From the NCBI GenBank assembly GCA_963921795.1, contig OY997644.1, positions 4,049,522-4,113,521 of the forward strand: 64,000 nucleotides of DNA, in the 5' to 3' direction. Source of the stretch: Nannobrachium achirus. Lineage: Eukaryota; Chordata; Actinopteri; Myctophiformes; Myctophidae. The notes beneath the pieces are model-generated. The model was not told the origin of the DNA. It worked only from the letters and a program-made list of their open reading frames with translations, and ran no database searches. Shown piece by piece: positions 23,501-32,275 of this stretch (position 1 is its first letter; each line of letters begins with the position of its first letter). Position numbers and translations under genes: made by a program.

Positions 23501-25739
23501 TACTGCCTGCATATCATTCTACATTCATTCAAGCTTATAGCTTTGATTGGGGAGAGACTGACTAGTCTGGGAGACAGTCTGGGAGAGTGGGTTATTGCTT
23601 GAGTCTAATGATCATTAAGCCTACATCCTAATGTAAAATAATATACAGTATTTCTAAAGAGGAATGACAAAAATAAAGGTTGTATTTTGCAGCCTGTCCA
23701 AATCAACTGGAAATATGATATTTTGATGTGTTATGGCACACTGACTATCAAGAAAATGAAAACATGGCACTTCATGTCAAAAAGGTTACCGACCCCTGCT
23801 GTATACTGTACATGTATATATTGAACCATTGAACAGTACCAACAAGAGCGTGTGCCTAAATATCCTTTGGAACACATGTTCTTTTTCTCCTCCATTTTCT
23901 GAAAAGTAGGCTAATCGTTTTGGGCATACAAGGCTTCCACTCGTCGGCAATGGTAATTATGAAACATTTAGGCTAACTTTGTAACAGACTGATGATAAGT
24001 AGGGATGGGTATCGTTCACCTTTGAATCGATACGATACCTTTTTTGATACCTGGGAATCGATACAATACCCTTTTCGATACCATTTTCGATACTTTTTAT
24101 TTAAGTTTAACTTCTCTACCGCTGCTGCGGTAGAGCATAGGTGATGATGATGATCACACAGTGTGGCGGAGCGGAGAGTATAGACGTTGGATAATCGTCA
24201 TAATAAACATTATAGGCTATTGTCGGCTATTTTCCACAGTAACGAGTGTAGCCTACTAAAGCAGTCATTAAACTCTCAGTTAAACTCTGTTAAGATGCGA
24301 CCGGCCAGGGGTGAGTATCGAAACGAGGTATTGTTCGTTTTTACGTGAACCGATACCCGATAGTATCGACGTCATGCAATCGATACCATTAAAAGTATCG
24401 CAGACGATACCCATCCCTAATGATAAGACATTTCACTTTGTGACAGACTGACTGAGCAGGTATGAAACATTTAACTTGTGACAGACTGACTGACCAGGTA
24501 TGAAACATTTAACTTGTGACAGACTGACTGACCAGGTATGAAACATTTAACTTGTGACAGACTGACTGACCAGGTATGAAACATTTAACTTTGTGACAGA
24601 CTGACTGAGCAGGTATGACACATTTAAATTGTGACAGACTGACTGACCAGGTAGGCAGAAAGTGTGTCCAGATGTTGAGCGTCTCGTTGGTCATCTGGAA
24701 GAGGCTGAGGATGCAGTCTGTGGCTGAGCTGCAGGGGTGGCGGTAGCCAGAGATGATGCTGTCCTCATGGAACACCTGACCCGAGAAAACACGCTGTTAG
24801 GTTCTCACAACGGTCAACGCACTGATTTTGGACTTTTTGTTTTTTTCTTTTTTCTTTTCTTTTCTAGCACCTGAACCTAGTGGTTCTCAACCTTTTCAGC
24901 CAGCGACCCCCAAAATAATAATATTTTAACTGGGGACCCCCCACCCTGACGAGCACTAAGAGTAACTGTTGAGGCATTACATTTTGTGTAACACGGTTCT
25001 ATTGTGAAAATAGCAAATCTACATGCATGTAGATCGGCTATTCTCACAATTTCTGCTTACATAATATTTAACAATTTGACAAATGTTTAATTTGTCATTT
25101 TGGAGGTGTTAAAATGTCCTTAAATTGTCACTTTAGAAATGTGCAGATACCCTCTCTACACTTAAACCTTGAGTTGGTTTGTTTACTGTTGAGTGAGAAA
25201 ACAATGTTGCACATTAAGTTAATCATCTGGGTATCCCCCAAAATAATGGGGACCACCCTGGGGGTCCCGACCCACAGGTTGAGAACCACTGCCTTAACTA
25301 ACGTCCTCAAGTACAGTCAGTATACATCTGCTGCTTTACGTCTTATCTCAGGTACTAAGTGTAAATATGTAGATCATGTGTTTTCTTTGATGGATCACCT
25401 TTCCCCCCTTGCCCTCGACCTCCCCTTCTTCTTATTCCCTCCAGATTTGATTTATTTTTGTATTTCTCTCTATTTATTCATTCTTATTCTTATTACTCTC
25501 TATGAAATAAATATCCCAAATATTATATTATCAACAACATTATTATAGCCATATCAACGTGCTTTGAGAACATTTCTTTCCATTATCTAGCCGCTATCTA
25601 TCCATATTTCGCTATCGATTCACCTCTCAGAGTCAGCATGTTTAAATGTCAGCATACAGATGTAGCGAATAAGAAGAGAACTTACTTTGGGCACTTGGTT
25701 GATGGTGAAAACACGTGGTAATCTGATGAGGCTGAGCAT
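15196..25739 (-). CDS. paqr5: PAQR5/PAQR6-type membrane progestin receptor, incomplete exon set
   Basis: Minus-strand exons in transcript order: 25739-25686 (MLSLIRLPRVFTINQVPK), 24775-24648 (VFHEDSIISGYRHP, LFQMTNETLNIWTHFLPTW), 18642-18598 (GLPFLQYNQYIVKR), 17449-17356 (AFAYPYLFDSIPLFYR) and 15340-15196 (HLPERLAPGSFDYIG). Each has consensus acceptor and donor, and phases match across the visible junctions. The HLPERLAPGSFDYIG and MTNETLNIWTH motifs are diagnostic of the PAQR5/6 (mPR gamma/delta) clade of seven-helix receptors that bind progestins at the plasma membrane. Missing are the phase 2-2 exon(s) for the first transmembrane helices, expected between 18643 and 24647, and the terminal phase-1 exon after FDYIG. 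I searched both by eye without success. The gene is therefore either decayed, carries diverged exons I missed, or was disrupted by the many insertions in its introns. PAQR6 is the alternative name. Confidence 0.75.
15678..16144 (+). mobile_element. hAT-type MITE, CAGGGTTCCCCAAT family, copy 1
   Basis: Termini CAGGGTTCCCCAATTAG and ATTGGGGAACCCTG are inverted. The 8-bp target duplication CTGTATAG is perfect (15670-15677 and 16145-16152), which is diagnostic of hAT transposition. A full hairpin module sits in the middle at 15872-15952. Confidence 0.9.
15872..15952. repeat. Hairpin module, CACAC variant, inside a hAT MITE
   Basis: Left arm GATCTACAAGCACACAACGC and right arm GCGTTGTGTGCTTGTAGATC are exact inverses around a short loop. 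Flanking GTGAAAACAG and CTGTTTTCAC extend the stem to about 38 bp. Confidence 0.9.
16565..17083 (+). mobile_element. hAT-type MITE, CAGTGTTG family
   Basis: Ends are CAGTGTTGATTT and AAAACAACACTG. The perfect 8-bp target duplication ATTTGCAA lies at 16557-16564 and 17084-17091. The interior is rich in GACTAAAA repeats and carries a hairpin module at 16797-16860. It was inserted into an older relic with CTAGTGGTTCTCAAAC just upstream. A diverged relative occupies about 52140-52505. Confidence 0.9.
17237..17369 (-). repeat. Triplicated exon/intron boundary of the PAQR gene
   Basis: A 44-45 bp unit occurs three times in tandem (17237-17280, 17281-17325, 17326-17369). On the minus strand each unit holds the last bases of the PLFYR exon, the GTAAGA-type donor and about 25 intron bases. 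The middle donor reads GTAATG. See findings. Confidence 0.9.
17450..18597. other. PAQR intron, low repeat content
   Basis: AT-rich DNA with no recognised element and no coding signal that can be supported. It is one of the least repeat-laden stretches in the window. Confidence 0.5.
18730..19240 (+). mobile_element. Composite hAT relic, CAGGGGCGTCACACC family
   Basis: The left end CAGGGGCGTCACACCAAATT matches the element at 38245. A full hairpin module (CTCACAGCGCGG variant) lies at 18803-18877. It runs into TGATGCTCAAACCTTTTC and GGACCCCC sequence of another hAT family, then a piece of the CAGGGTTCCCC family with its hairpin arm. The right border is unclear. Confidence 0.65.
19241..21392. 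other. PAQR intron with microsatellites, no gene recognised
   Basis: Contains (CA)n at 19978-20105, CG/CA-rich tetranucleotides at 20349-20440 and (CTTT)n at 20466-20534. The ORFs around 19.8-20.6 kb are low-complexity. I looked here for the missing PAQR transmembrane exon and found no match. Confidence 0.55.
21393..21480 (+). pseudogene. LINE (L2/Rex-like) ORF2 C-terminal scrap
   Basis: The translated piece around FKTTLKTHLFAIAF resembles the far C-terminus of L2-type reverse transcriptases, the same region as the larger fragment at 53560-54028. Very short, so weak. Confidence 0.35.
22014..22373 (+). pseudogene. LINE ORF2 3'-end relic, interrupted
   Basis: Translation shows RRMRLAGHCVG, LWEPTQGKARKGKK and LDRRVWRVLS, the pattern of the terminal part of LINE ORF2 proteins. 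The relic resumes at 22969 (GACCACACTCGCATTG) after a nested insertion. The 10316-10530 paralogue is uninterrupted. Confidence 0.5.
22374..22960 (+). mobile_element. Outer hAT relic that hosts a second hAT
   Basis: Ends TAGTGTTTCTCAAAC and GAGAACCACTG are degenerate inverted repeats. The flanks GGCTAGAC and GTCTAGAC match at 7 of 8 bases. It sits in the LINE relic and is itself split by the element at 22452-22912. Confidence 0.7.
22452..22912 (-). mobile_element. hAT-type MITE, CAGGGTTCCCCAAT family, copy 2
   Basis: The inverted orientation of the 15678 family member, with perfect 8-bp target duplication CCCTAAAG on both sides. A shortened hairpin module is at 22663-22720. Confidence 0.9.
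23393..23798 (+). mobile_element. hAT-type MITE, CAGGGTTGGGCAACC family
   Basis: Left end CAGGGTTGGGCAACC, right end GGTTACCGACCCCTG. The perfect 8-bp duplication CTGTATAC lies at 23385-23392 and 23799-23806. A related, inverted copy is at 45481-46021. No hairpin module is inside this one, but an arm lies just upstream at about 23317-23335. Confidence 0.88.
24000..24419 (+). mobile_element. hAT-type MITE, TAGGGATGGGTATCG family, copy 1
   Basis: A 420-bp element with 15-bp terminal inverted repeats TAGGGATGGGTATCG / CGATACCCATCCCTA and the perfect 8-bp duplication ATGATAAG. It inserted into the first unit of the 38-bp minisatellite that follows. Copy 2 is at 35161-35603. Confidence 0.92.
24440..24658 (-). 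repeat. 38-bp minisatellite spanning a PAQR splice donor
   Basis: Five to six tandem units of 38 bp (GTGACAGACTGACTGACCAG plus GTATGAAACATTTAACTT). On the minus strand every unit contains ACCTG followed by GTCAGT, the donor of the second PAQR exon at 24648. The array is thus an amplified exon/intron junction. Confidence 0.88.
24878..25291 (-). mobile_element. hAT-type MITE, CAGTGGTTCTCAACC family
   Basis: Ends TAGTGGTTCTCAACC and GGTTGAGAACCACTG. The interior carries GGGGACCCCC blocks and a shortened hairpin module at 25008-25045. Relatives lie at 35671, 38990 and 54590. The flanking duplication is eroded. Confidence 0.75.
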
Positions 25740-25835
25740 TGTTATTATGTGAGGGTGCAGCCTGACGGTGCCTTGGTTCACTGAAGTATAACAAGTGAGC
25801 TGAACTGGACTGTCACCTGCTGGGACGACCTCTGC

Positions 25836-25882
25836 CTTTATAAGCGTGTTGTTGCCATGCCGCTCAGACGGTCCCGCCCCCT
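25836..25882 (-). promoter_or_regulatory. Core promoter of the PAQR gene
   Basis: On the minus strand a GGGGGCGGGAC GC box (about 25871-25881) is followed by CTTATAAAGG (about 25835-25844), roughly 100 bases before the start codon at 25739. Position and orientation fit a TATA/Sp1 promoter. This is inferred from motifs only. Confidence 0.55.
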
Positions 25883-26219
25883 CTTCTTACATCTCACCTA
25901 TCCTCAACCAACGAGAATATCCAGTATGTACCTGGGACACACCCCTTCTCGGCCACACCTCCCTCCCTCCCTCACTGTAAATAGTGCACTTGGCTGGCCA
26001 TTCATATAAATTGTTGTTTCTGCTTGATCTGAAGTAATAAAATTACTATACTGTCTATTCATTGATGTAACCTACTTCAATCAGCTTACTTCAAAGTAAA
26101 TCTGCCTTATTTAGGATCAAAGTACATTTTTAGCTTGATAAGAAAGTGCATTTTCAGGTTCCTTTGAATTCACGTGATTCTGACGTCATCAGGTTCAGTC
26201 CTGTTTGGTACCGCCTTCG

Positions 26220-26312
26220 TATAAATATCCGCCATCTTGGATTTTTGTCCGCACTGTAGCTGTTTGCATTGGGAAGACGGACGGCGGGTAATTCAAATAT
26301 TCACAAACAACG
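26220..26312 (+). promoter_or_regulatory. TATA/YY1-like promoter and 5' noncoding exon of the SAMD3-like gene
   Basis: TATAAATA at 26220-26227 is followed by CCGCCATCTTGGAT, a YY1-type motif common near vertebrate start sites, and then by exon-like GC-rich sequence ending at a strong donor (ACG then GTAAGAAA at 26313). No ATG-led ORF crosses the donor, so this looks like a noncoding first exon. Splicing to 30661 is inferred from order and strand. Confidence 0.5.
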
Positions 26313-27091
26313 GTAAGAAATATGAAATGTTTTAATAAAATATCCATTATTTTAATGTCCATTATTTTATGTTAAAAAGACCAGCCATTGTTTTACAAAT
26401 CTCGCTGTTTCCCCGTTTTTATGACTATAATAATATAATATAATTTATGTCACAACAACTCACTAAGTATTGCAATGAACTAACATGAACTGTGGCCGAT
26501 ATATTTACATTTTCTATGCATGCTGCAGTATTTGCTGGATTTTTTCAAAAGCATTTTAGGCATGTTTAATTAATATTATGTGCTTTGTGGTGGTGGATAA
26601 TGCTAACGTTAGCATAGGGTAACAACCAGCTACCACTGCACAGTTAGCTTGAATCAGCGTTCCCGCGTGTACCACCGATAGCGTATTTATCAAGCACGGT
26701 GCGTGTCGCCGTGTTGTGAAGTTGTGGGTTTATTAAATTAGGTTAGTGGTGGTGTGAAATGAACGCAAGTTGTCTTGTTAGTTTGGTTGTTTTGGGCTCG
26801 CTAACCGGCCGGGGGCTATAGCATAGAGCCGGGGCTTTTCGCCTTTATTTCCGGTCCGTGCGGGAAACGGAAATGGAATTTTAGCATGCGTGTAAGTGTA
26901 TGCAGAAATGGCCGGATACAGTTTGTGAGTTGGTGCGATCTAAAACGGATGCACGCAATGGACATTAACTAGGCACCGGCTAGAGCAGGACCAGAGCTAG
27001 CTACAGAGCTAGCTAGAGAGAGGGGCGGCAACCCGCGTTTTGTTTTGTTTTGTTTATCGAGCTCATAAATCGTCTCTTTTAGCCCTATATA
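26313..27091. other. First intron of the (+) unit, unique-looking DNA
   Basis: No element is recognised. GC content rises near 26820-26880 (TTATTTCCGGTCC and CGGGAAACGG). There is no coding signal. Confidence 0.5.
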
Positions 27092-27560
27092 CAGTGGTGG
27101 GGGGGAAAGTATTGAAATGTTTTACTTAAGCACAAGTATAAATACTGCAATGTAGAAATACCCGGTTACAGTTACACGTACGTCTGGAATTCAAAATGTA
27201 AGTCTTAGGGCACCCCTCCTGGGGATATAGAGACTCAGAACCGGGCGGCGAGGTGCTGACGCGGCTCCTTCTCGCGTCCGACCGAGGGGCCTCGGCCTCG
27301 GCCGTCACGTCGAAGCGGCCGGGGACCCCCCGGAGCTCCGGGGACCCCTGCGGACCCCCGCGCCGCCGCTCGGCGGCGCCGTTCAGGAGTGTCCGATTGA
27401 CTCGCCACTTTTTGGGGCTGGCTGTTAGTGTATGAATGTGTGTGGAATCTCAATTTACTGAAGTACTAAAAGTAAAAGTACAAAATAACCGGTATTTGAA
27501 TATAGCTGATCTACTAACTCACGTTGTGAACTTGTAGATCATCTATTTTCAAATGGCCTA
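27092..27560 (+). mobile_element. CAGTGGTGG-type DNA element with a GC-rich insert
   Basis: The left part (CAGTGGTGG, AAGTATTGAAATG, ACTTAAGCACAAGTA) and right part (AAGTACTAAAAGTAAAAGTAC, then hairpin arms at about 27503-27550) match the 14799 family. Between them, about 27206-27432 is a very CpG-rich block unlike anything nearby. Confidence 0.5.
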
Positions 27561-27804
27561 GGTGTACAATGTGGCTACCTCCTGTATTATTGCCAGACCC
27601 AGGGGGTCGGCCTACATAAGGCTTTGTCGGTCTGTCGGTCTGTCGGTCGGTCGGTCGGTCCCTCTTTTCCTCAGTGTCCCTCTTTTCCTCAGTGTGCCTG
27701 TGTTTGCCTCTGACTGCTCATCAGCCCCTCCCTTCCCTTGCTCGGCTGATTGCCTTGAGTGCCGTCACCTGTACGGGACCAGCTGAGTTGAGTTGGCTGA
27801 CGAG

Positions 27805-28155
27805 CTGCTGAGACTATAAATTCCTGTGTGTTCATGTGTTAGTTCAGTGCTGCAAAACATTTGCCCCACAGCCATACTAGTGAAAACAGCCCATCTACAA
27901 GCTCACAAACATTTCCAGCTGCTCAGCCTATGAAATCCTGTGTGTTCATGTGTTAGTTCAGTGCCATACTAGTCAAAACAGCCGATCTACAAGCTCACTA
28001 CGCTTTGTTGCTGAGACTATAAAATCCTGTGTGTTCATGTGTTAGTTCAGTGCCATACTAGTGAAAACAGCCGATCTACAAGCTCACTACGCTTTGTTGC
28101 TGAGACTATAAAATCCTGTGTGTTCATGTGTTAGTTCAGTGCCATACTAGTTTTC
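27805..28155. repeat. About 90-bp tandem repeat containing hairpin arms
   Basis: Units start CTGAGACTATAAAATCCTGT, continue through GTGTTAGTTCAGTGCCATAC and contain CAGCCGATCTACAAGCTCAC. About three and a half copies are present, the last two nearly identical. Confidence 0.85.
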
Positions 28156-29595
28156 ATTGCGGGTCTGGCACAACCAGGTGACCTGGTCTAGTTTATGATA
28201 TATCTATGGATTAAACCTAATGTAAGAAATAAACATCTACAAGCTCAAAGTGTGACAGTTTCACATTGTATAATAATTTCAACTTTTTGACAGCAGGAGG
28301 AGGAGCAGGATTGTTCACTTATGCTTTTGGTTGTGACAAATGGATGTTGAATAGGCTATAGTTTCAACACCCATGCATCCAAACAGAAAAGTGCTATGTG
28401 AATACAGTATATTAAACGTTAAACTCACCAACATTGTAGTTTTATGAAAGCTTGTATTATCCAATGTGCAAAGTGTTTGATAAAAATCCACTGTAAACAT
28501 GATATGAGTTACTTTCTGTCAAGAAATGCTGTGCAGGTGATTATTAGTGTTAGGAAGCATCCTGTGTGTACCAGCTGCTTGTAATTGCATGTAATGCAGG
28601 AGGTAAAGGCTATACTTGGCAGCTAGGCTGATGGTGGATATGATGATGGTTATGATGGTATGCTTTGAATATCATAGAGGAATCAATTGTTTTATTTATT
28701 TATTTATTGCAGATCTACAGTGTGATAGTGTGTTGTGGGCTACTGTGCTTGTAGATGCTTATGCTGGTCTCCTTAGTGAGAGAAGAATGAAGCTGGGACC
28801 CCCATGGCCATTATATATGGTTCAGATTTAACTGTTTCATAGATGGCTTTAATGTTTACAAATGATCGTTTCTATCAATGTGGATTCATGTTGTGTATTT
28901 TTGTGACATTTAACCTCTTAACTAATTTATTTCTAGAATTATTTAATGCTTTTAAGTATTGAAAAATAGCAGATATTCAAGTGCACAGCACCGCAAGCTT
29001 GTAGATGTTCTGTTTTTGAAAAATCGTTTTTGTTTTTCCTCCTTGAAGTCTTTGAATATATCTTTAAATATATATATATATATATATAATATGTTATAAA
29101 ATATTTAAGGTGCAAAGAACATTTGCTGTTGTGAAAAAGTTTGAGAACCACTCATTTGGAAGAAGGATTTAGAAGACATAGAATTGGGTCAAAAATATTC
29201 AGACTTGCACAAGTGTTTCAAAAGTAGCAGATCTACAAGCTCGCAGCGCGGCACAGTGCTGCGCTGTGAGCTTGTGTATCTTCTATTATTATTACTTTTT
29301 TTTTTAAGTTAAAGCATAACATAATGGTTAAAGTGGTTCAAATCTAAAGTGACAGAGATTTGCGTTCAGGTTTAAATAGGTTTTAAACCCTCGATACTTG
29401 GTAATATTAACCTTTGGTGTGACTTTCCTTTCTGTCTACAGACTGGTCGGTTTCTGTCTTCTCTGCAAACCATTCACTTGGCCACGCAAAGCAAAGCGGT
29501 ACACAGTATTTCTAAAGTCATGTCATCAACATGGATCTGTCCCATTAGGGAGTCTTACTGGTGTATAATTGTAATTCTAGGTGGCTTACTGGCTT
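28156..29595. other. Intron of the (+) unit with hairpin modules and no gene
   Basis: Hairpin arms or modules occur near 28232, 28962-29025 and 29222-29290. A short (AT)n run is near 29070-29088. A scrap of the foldback repeat (AGCGGTACACAG to TCTGTCCCATT) lies at 29496-29545. No exon was supported. Confidence 0.55.
29222..29290. repeat. Hairpin module, CGCAGCGCGG variant, free-standing
   Basis: Arms AGCAGATCTACAAGCTCGCA and TGTGAGCTTGTGTATCTTCT face each other around GCGCGGCACAGTGCTGCGC. No hAT terminus is evident nearby. Confidence 0.75.
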
Positions 29596-30660
29596 CACAC
29601 ATACTTGTTTTATTTAGTTTATCTCATGTCATAATTTTGTGAGTTGTAAATGGCTTTCCTTCCTGTCTACAGGTTTTCCCCTCTTTGGAGGCTTTGCTGC
29701 CCTCAGATTCAGTCTGCTGTCTCTTCTGCTTTGGACATTGAACCCTTGGTTGTTCTGTAAGTGTTAAAGCATAGACATGTTGGACGTTACCATGCACTTG
29801 CCTGACTGCGAGCGCCAGACATCTCACACTACGTTTCACATCATGTCTCTCTTGTCTCTCTCCCCCCTCAGCCGTCAGAGACCGCCTGGTGCCCCCGTCC
29901 ACTCCAAGGCCAACAGCTCCTCTGCGGTCTTCCTGAGCTGGGGCCGCCCGGCCTTCACATCCAGCCAGACGGTCAACTACACGGTGCGCTGCAACCCTGT
30001 GGGCCTGCAGAACGCCTCCCTCATACTCTATCTGCAGACGTGAGTCACTTCCTTATTATTGCGACTGTCAGGTCACAGTTACTATCAAAACCGCCACCAG
30101 CTGTGTCAGTCCCTCCTTCAGTCTGTCCATAACGTCACACTTTTGGTCCTACTCTTATCTCCGCCACTGTTGCCCCTATCCATGCCAAACTTTGCACACA
30201 CACTCTTGGCTGGCAAACCACAACCTACGCCCCTAATTTCTCACACGCCCGTCTTCTAGTGCCATCATGAGGTTGCTTTCAATGCCACTTAAAGGCCAAT
30301 TTGTGTATACATGCGACCTGAAGGTCACTTCTATCCTGATAGGTGGCTTCACACAGACATGTTTTATTTAGTTTATTTCATGTCATAATTTTGTGAGTTG
30401 TAAATGTCTTTCCTTCCTGTCTACAGGTTAGCCCCTGGCTCTTTGGAGGCTTTGCTGCCATCAGATTCAGTCTGCTGTTCTGAACTTCTGCTCTGCTGCT
30501 GTGGACATTGAACCCTTGGTTGTTCTGTAAGTGTTAAAGCATAGACATGTTGGACGTTGTCATGCACATAGGCAACCTGCCTGCTGCGAGCTTGTAGATC
30601 TGCTATTTTTGAGAAATTGTGAAACTTGCAAATCATGTCTCTTGTCTCTCTCCCCCTCAG
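29596..30660 (+). repeat. Tandemly duplicated block carrying the FN3 exon and the SAMD3-like acceptor
   Basis: About 29610-29880 and 30350-30660 share long stretches: TTTTGTGAGTTGTAAATG, CTTTCCTTCCTGTCTACAGG, GGACATTGAACCCTTGGTTG and AAAGCATAGACATGTTGGAC. Both copies end in a CCCCTCAG splice acceptor. A foldback repeat piece (30064-30335) separates them. Confidence 0.8.
29872..30039 (+). pseudogene. Isolated fibronectin type III exon of DCC/IGDCC type
   Basis: A 168-base exon (56 codons, phase 2 at both ends) lies between a TCCCCCCTCAG acceptor and an AC/GTGAGT donor. It encodes [20 protein letters not shown] and, further on, [16 protein letters not shown], the B-to-E strand pattern of an FN3 domain close to IGDCC/neogenin-like cell-surface receptors. 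No neighbouring Ig or FN3 exon was found on either side. It may be a stranded exon of a translocated gene or an alternative exon of the (+) unit. Confidence 0.55.
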
Positions 30661-32275
30661 CCGTCCACTCCAAGGCCAACAATGGCCAAGACGTTTTCCC
30701 TGCGGAGACAAGAAATGGATAAACAGCCCAGGGTGGAACTGCTGCAGGAGCGATGGCCAGCTCTGTTTGTAGAAGAGAAGGTAGGTGCTCAGTTAATTGT
30801 AACTGTAGTGTGCCCTGACTTTGCTGTTACACTACTTGTCTCAGAACTGCCTGCTGCTGTCTTTCAATCAATCTGCTCCTCTTCTCCCACCTATGACTCT
30901 TTGCATGGTCTTCACGGCTTTCTGCATGTGTCCCTCTGTCATCCCTCTCTCTATAGCTGTCTCGACCTCACCACATGCATTTCTCTCCTAACACCACCTG
31001 CCTGCTTTCATATATCTTAAATGAAATCTCTTGTATGTTTCAGATATGTGCAGAATTCCAGCGCATCACCACATTACCCCTCAAAGCAAGATTTATGGCA
31101 TCTCTGGATAGACGGAGCGGTGAGCTGCTTAACATCATCCGGAGCAAAGGAGGAGCTATCCGTGAAAAGACAAAGGATACACTTCAAGTTATAGCTCAGG
31201 TATGAAATTAACACATTTTTGGACAATGCTCTTACAGATTTTGCCCTAAAATCAAAGCGGTACACAGTATGTGTAGTCATATAATCAACATGGATCTGTC
31301 CCATTTAGCGTCACCATCAGGCCGATTTTTGCAAAACACATTTGCGACCTGACTGTAGTTTATCTCCCGATTAGGGAGTCTTACTTTGATTACCATTAGG
31401 CTAGTAATGTAAAGTTGCATTTTAATCTATTTAATGTTTTCAAATATATCTGTTCTACAGAGTCTGGAAATAAACATCCGAAGAGAGTGTCTTCTCAAGT
31501 GCCTCATCATGTACCTGGGTGAAGATGAGAGCGACCTGATTAAAGAGTACCTGGTAAGGAAAGTTTGTATTGGCATCTTTTAACCCAGATTAGACCGGAA
31601 ACCCTTGTGCCACTTTAAGTTGCTATACTATCTATATCTGAAGAACAGGTGAGACTGTAAGTCTTGCTGTGTACTGATGTCTGGCTGTGTGCTCCTTTAC
31701 AGGTAAACATTTAGCTTTCTGTCTTGTGTCATGTATGTTGTATATGCACTCTTTGACCTTGATTATACCTATGTACTGTGAACACATGGCACTGAGAAAC
31801 AGCCTGACTTGCCTTGTTATTATGCAACTACACCTTTAAAGTTTGTCAGTCCTGTCTCTTAAGAGGTGAGTCAGTCAGTCAGTCAGTCTTGTCTATTTAA
31901 CTTTGACAAATGCTAATGTTCTCTCTTTATCCCTCCTTGTCTGTCCGTCTTCAGGTTGTCGAGAAGGATAAGGCTGAGACGGAGCTTGCGAAAACCACCA
32001 TGGGGGTGTTTGTCCTGCGTGAAGATAAAGGTCCTCTCTGCAAGCCGGTGGAAATTGGCATCATTATTGATGGTGTTGAGGTACTCAGTGAGCTGTCCTC
32101 AGTTGCTTCTGCCTGTGCCATGCTGTTTGGCCTTATCTATGCCCTGAACTTGAAGTATCCAGAAGAGCTCAAGTATTGTTTTGAGGCCTTTCAGAAAATC
32201 ATCATGGACATTGAGAGCAGAAAGATGTCAAAAAGGGTACAGAACCTTGCAGGAATGCTGCAAGATGTTGTGTAA
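30661..32275 (+). CDS. SAMD3-like fish protein, C-terminal region form, 222 residues
   Basis: The start exon opens at 30661 (CCCCCTCAG acceptor) and the first ATG is at 30682. Coding exons are 30682-30780, 31044-31199, 31461-31553 and 31955-32275, all phase 0 with consensus splice sites and a TAA stop. Conserved features are FSLRRQEM, LLQERWPALF, ICAEFQRIT and SACAMLFGLIYALNLKYPEE near the C-terminus. This matches the C-terminal region of the large teleost family usually labelled sterile alpha motif domain-containing 3-like. The SAM domain itself is absent. The biochemical role of this region is unknown to me. The ATG lies just after bases identical to the FN3 exon at 29895, so the start exon looks chimeric. 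The (+) promoter at 26.2 kb is the likely driver. The gene could be a working truncated paralogue or a processed remnant; the intact reading frame favours function. Confidence 0.65.
31205..31385 (+). repeat. Foldback repeat piece inside a SAMD3-like intron
   Basis: TTTTGCCCTAAAATCA, AGCGGTACACAGTATG, ATGGATCTGTCCCATT and GGGAGTCTTACT match the 1-808 repeat. It lies between coding exons 2 and 3. Confidence 0.7.

Noticed and set aside
25114..25548. 144-residue ORF
   Set aside because: It starts inside a hAT MITE and continues through AT-rich low-complexity sequence.
27206..27432. rRNA gene fragment
   Set aside because: High GC alone. No conserved 18S, 5.8S or 28S motif was recognised.
27805..28155. 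Repeat array with regular spacing, possible CRISPR
   Set aside because: Units are tandem with no unique spacers, and the genome is eukaryotic. It is a minisatellite.
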